A stretch of 64,000 nucleotides of DNA. Origin: Parerythrobacter_A sp963838735 (lineage in GTDB: Bacteria > Pseudomonadota > Alphaproteobacteria > Sphingomonadales > Sphingomonadaceae). Below, in pieces: positions 62,414-64,000 of the stretch; position 1 is the stretch's first letter, and every line of letters begins with the position of its first letter. A model generated the notes under the pieces. It was not told where the DNA came from. It did not search any database and worked only from the letters and a program-made list of their open reading frames with translations. The stretch is from contig CAWISG010000004.1 in NCBI GenBank assembly GCA_963838735.1, positions 1 through 64,000 of the forward strand. The letters run 5' to 3'. A program made the position numbers and the translations under genes.

Positions 62414-63982
62414 CTAAGTATCGCCAGCATCGGCGAGCGTATCCACCACGCGAACTTCCGGTTCCAGTCCGAGCCGGTCCGCCAGTAGGTTCAGATCCTT
62501 TTCGTTGGACAAGCCATAGAGCGCCGCGCTGTCCTCTTCGATGGACAACACCAATGCCGCCCCTTCGCGCATTAGGCTGCTGACGGCGAAGACACCACGC
62601 GCGCGGGCACCCAGACGGCGGCCCAGGCGGATCGCGAGGCCCCAGCAGATTGCCGTTTCCAGCGCGTCCCCATCTGCTAGCGCATGCAATTCATCGGGCA
62701 GCGAACAGCGATTGCCGTTCGCCGAAACTGTCGCGGCCAGCATCGCACGCTCTTCGGGCGACACCGACAGCCAGCGCTTGTGCAGCGCCCATTCGATGCC
62801 GAACGGTATCCGCATGTTGGGTTCGACCTGCATCGCGGACAGCGACAGCATGGTCGCCGCCAGCCGCAACCGTTCCGAACCATACTCCCCCGGCGGTGTA
62901 ACGCGCGCGGTCCATGCCGCCATTCGCGTAGCCAGCAGCGGTGGGCAGCCCCGCGTCTCGGCGAAAGTGCCGACACCCGCCAATAGCGGGTCGCTGCGCT
63001 GAACGCTCTGCGGAAGTTGCGAGAAATGCAGCCCTTCGCGCAAGCCCCATGATGAAAAGACGATGCGGTTAGGCTTTAGCCGGTCGACCAAAGCGCCGAG
63101 CAGTTGCGCGGCCAGCGGCAGCTTTTGCGCACGCATGGTCGAAATGCGGGGAATGGCGCGCAAGGTTTCATCGTCGCAAGCGGCGATTTCGTCTGTAAAC
63201 GCAGTCGCGTCGCTACCCGGAATGCAGAAACCATGCGGATCCGTCAGCGGATAATTGTTCGCATGCATGGCATAGACCGCCATTGCGCGCAGCGTACCGC
63301 CGACGAGGTAAAGCGTCTGACCTTCCGCCATGCCATTGGCACCTTTGGCGATGATTTTCGCCAATCGTTTGCGGCCGGTTTTCTTCCCGCCGCCGCCGTC
63401 TTCCTCCAGCAGCTCGCCAAGGCGCAGCGTGCCAAGCGGCAGGCTGACACCTGTGCCGCATGTGCCCGACCCGATCTCGACCAGTTCCAGACTGCCGCCG
63501 CCAAGATCCCCCACAATCCCTTCGGCACCCGGAAATGCGCCGAGCACACCAGATGCGCTGGTGCGCGCTTCATCCTCACCCGACAGCAGGCGCGGTGCGA
63601 AGCCAAGCGCGGTCACGGCATCGAGAAATGCGGGGCCGTTTGCCGCTTCGCGCACGGCGGCGGTGGCGACGACATCGACTTGCGGCACGTCCAGCCCGGC
63701 CAGCAGCAGCGCGTATCGCTCCAGCCCGCGCATCGCCAGCGCCACCGCCTCATCCGCCAACAGACCGGTGGTGCCGACATCGCGACCAAGCCGCGCCGTA
63801 ACCTTTTCATTGAACAGAACCACCGGCGCGCGGGCCGAACCGCCATACAGCACCAGCCGCACCGTGTTGGACCCGATATCGATTATGGCGCGCCTGATGC
63901 GGTCGCCGGAAAAGTCGCCGATCAGCGTGCCGTTGTGGCTGGAGCGCACTACAGTACCGGCCGATGCGCTCGCCGCCGTCAT
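62414..63982 (-). CDS. Ppx/GppA exopolyphosphatase-type phosphatase
   Basis: 522 residues of the ASKHA fold. It has RAIIDIGSNTVRLVLYGGSA (phosphate 1), TARLGRDVGTTGLLADEAVA, VVATAAVREAANGPAFLDAV and VGDLGGGSLELVEIGSGT (phosphate 2). The C-terminal HD-like helical domain (PSWGLREG-type, here FSSWGLREGLHFSQLP) is present. It degrades polyphosphate and/or pppGpp. It reads away from the window edge; a ribosome 23S methyltransferase often follows in relatives but would lie outside. Confidence 0.93.
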   Translation of the reverse strand: MTAASASAGTVVRSSHNGTLIGDFSGDRIRRAIIDIGSNTVRLVLYGGSARAPVVLFNEKVTARLGRDVGTTGLLADEAVALAMRGLERYALLLAGLDVPQVDVVATAAVREAANGPAFLDAVTALGFAPRLLSGEDEARTSASGVLGAFPGAEGIVGDLGGGSLELVEIGSGTCGTGVSLPLGTLRLGELLEEDGGGGKKTGRKRLAKIIAKGANGMAEGQTLYLVGGTLRAMAVYAMHANNYPLTDPHGFCIPGSDATAFTDEIAACDDETLRAIPRISTMRAQKLPLAAQLLGALVDRLKPNRIVFSSWGLREGLHFSQLPQSVQRSDPLLAGVGTFAETRGCPPLLATRMAAWTARVTPPGEYGSERLRLAATMLSLSAMQVEPNMRIPFGIEWALHKRWLSVSPEERAMLAATVSANGNRCSLPDELHALADGDALETAICWGLAIRLGRRLGARARGVFAVSSLMREGAALVLSIEEDSAALYGLSNEKDLNLLADRLGLEPEVRVVDTLADAGDT

Positions 63983-64000
63983 GCGTCGCGCTTCTGTCGC

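Overview
The window looks like a chromosomal segment of a GC-rich alphaproteobacterium, most probably a marine or aquatic member of the Sphingomonadales (Erythrobacteraceae-like). The evidence is a GcrA cell-cycle regulator, the alphaproteobacterial ATP-synthase zeta-inhibitor (DUF1476) next to BolA and a CGFS glutaredoxin, a crtW-crtZ ketocarotenoid pair, and the rimP-nusA-ylxR-infB-rbfA and truB-rpsO-pnp translation genes. This is inferred from gene content; no rRNA is present.

Layout. 0-9.2 kb: an IS3-type transposase relic, then a type I secretion apparatus on the minus strand (outer-membrane TolC-like protein, ABC transporter, frameshifted membrane-fusion protein). It diverges from two large acidic secreted-type proteins on the plus strand (a cadherin-repeat protein and a coiled-coil protein), which end at a strong terminator. 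9.3-13.6 kb: a SleB-like cell-wall hydrolase, a frameshifted lipoprotein, an AT-rich PDZ/M48 protease and decayed mobile-element genes (serine resolvase, phage-type polyvalent protein).

13.8-21.1 kb: a complete, compact type II-C CRISPR-Cas system. The tracrRNA gene is divergent from cas9 and ends in a perfect terminator. It is followed by cas9 (about 1063 aa, all catalytic residues present), cas1, cas2 and a 12-repeat array with eleven spacers of exactly 30 nt. Anti-repeat geometry indicates that crRNAs are read on the minus strand, opposite to the cas genes, and a good promoter lies at the far end of the array. A P4-type integrase and a tRNA-Ser(CGA) gene border the region, so the system probably sits in a tRNA-inserted island.

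21.2-29 kb: hspQ, an ABC-2 permease, gcrA, modABC, a DUF3142 lipoprotein with a large exported partner, and a spermidine-synthase-like methyltransferase. 29-49 kb: the conserved translation/RNA-processing cluster, split between rbfA and truB by a block of about 10 kb. That block holds an SLC5 sugar symporter, a GH36 alpha-galactosidase, glpD, galT, galK (frameshifted near its end), an M50 protease and an AbgT transporter. The combination suggests use of alpha-galactosides, possibly galactosylglycerols.

49-54 kb: an AT-rich methyltransferase, then a phage-shock system: divergent pspF, a near-perfect sigma-54 promoter, a 58-aa small gene, pspA, pspB, pspC and a run of small PspB-like membrane/coiled-coil proteins, one of them broken. 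54-64 kb: sufE, a Pmp3/YqaE peptide, crtZ-crtW, a thioesterase, leuC/leuD with interspersed small genes, a quinone oxidoreductase, the DUF1476-bolA-grxD set, a NUDIX hydrolase, tRNA-Arg(TCT) and a Ppx/GppA phosphatase.

Several otherwise intact genes carry single-base frameshifts (membrane-fusion protein, lipoprotein, galK, psp-associated genes). These may be sequencing indels rather than true decay.
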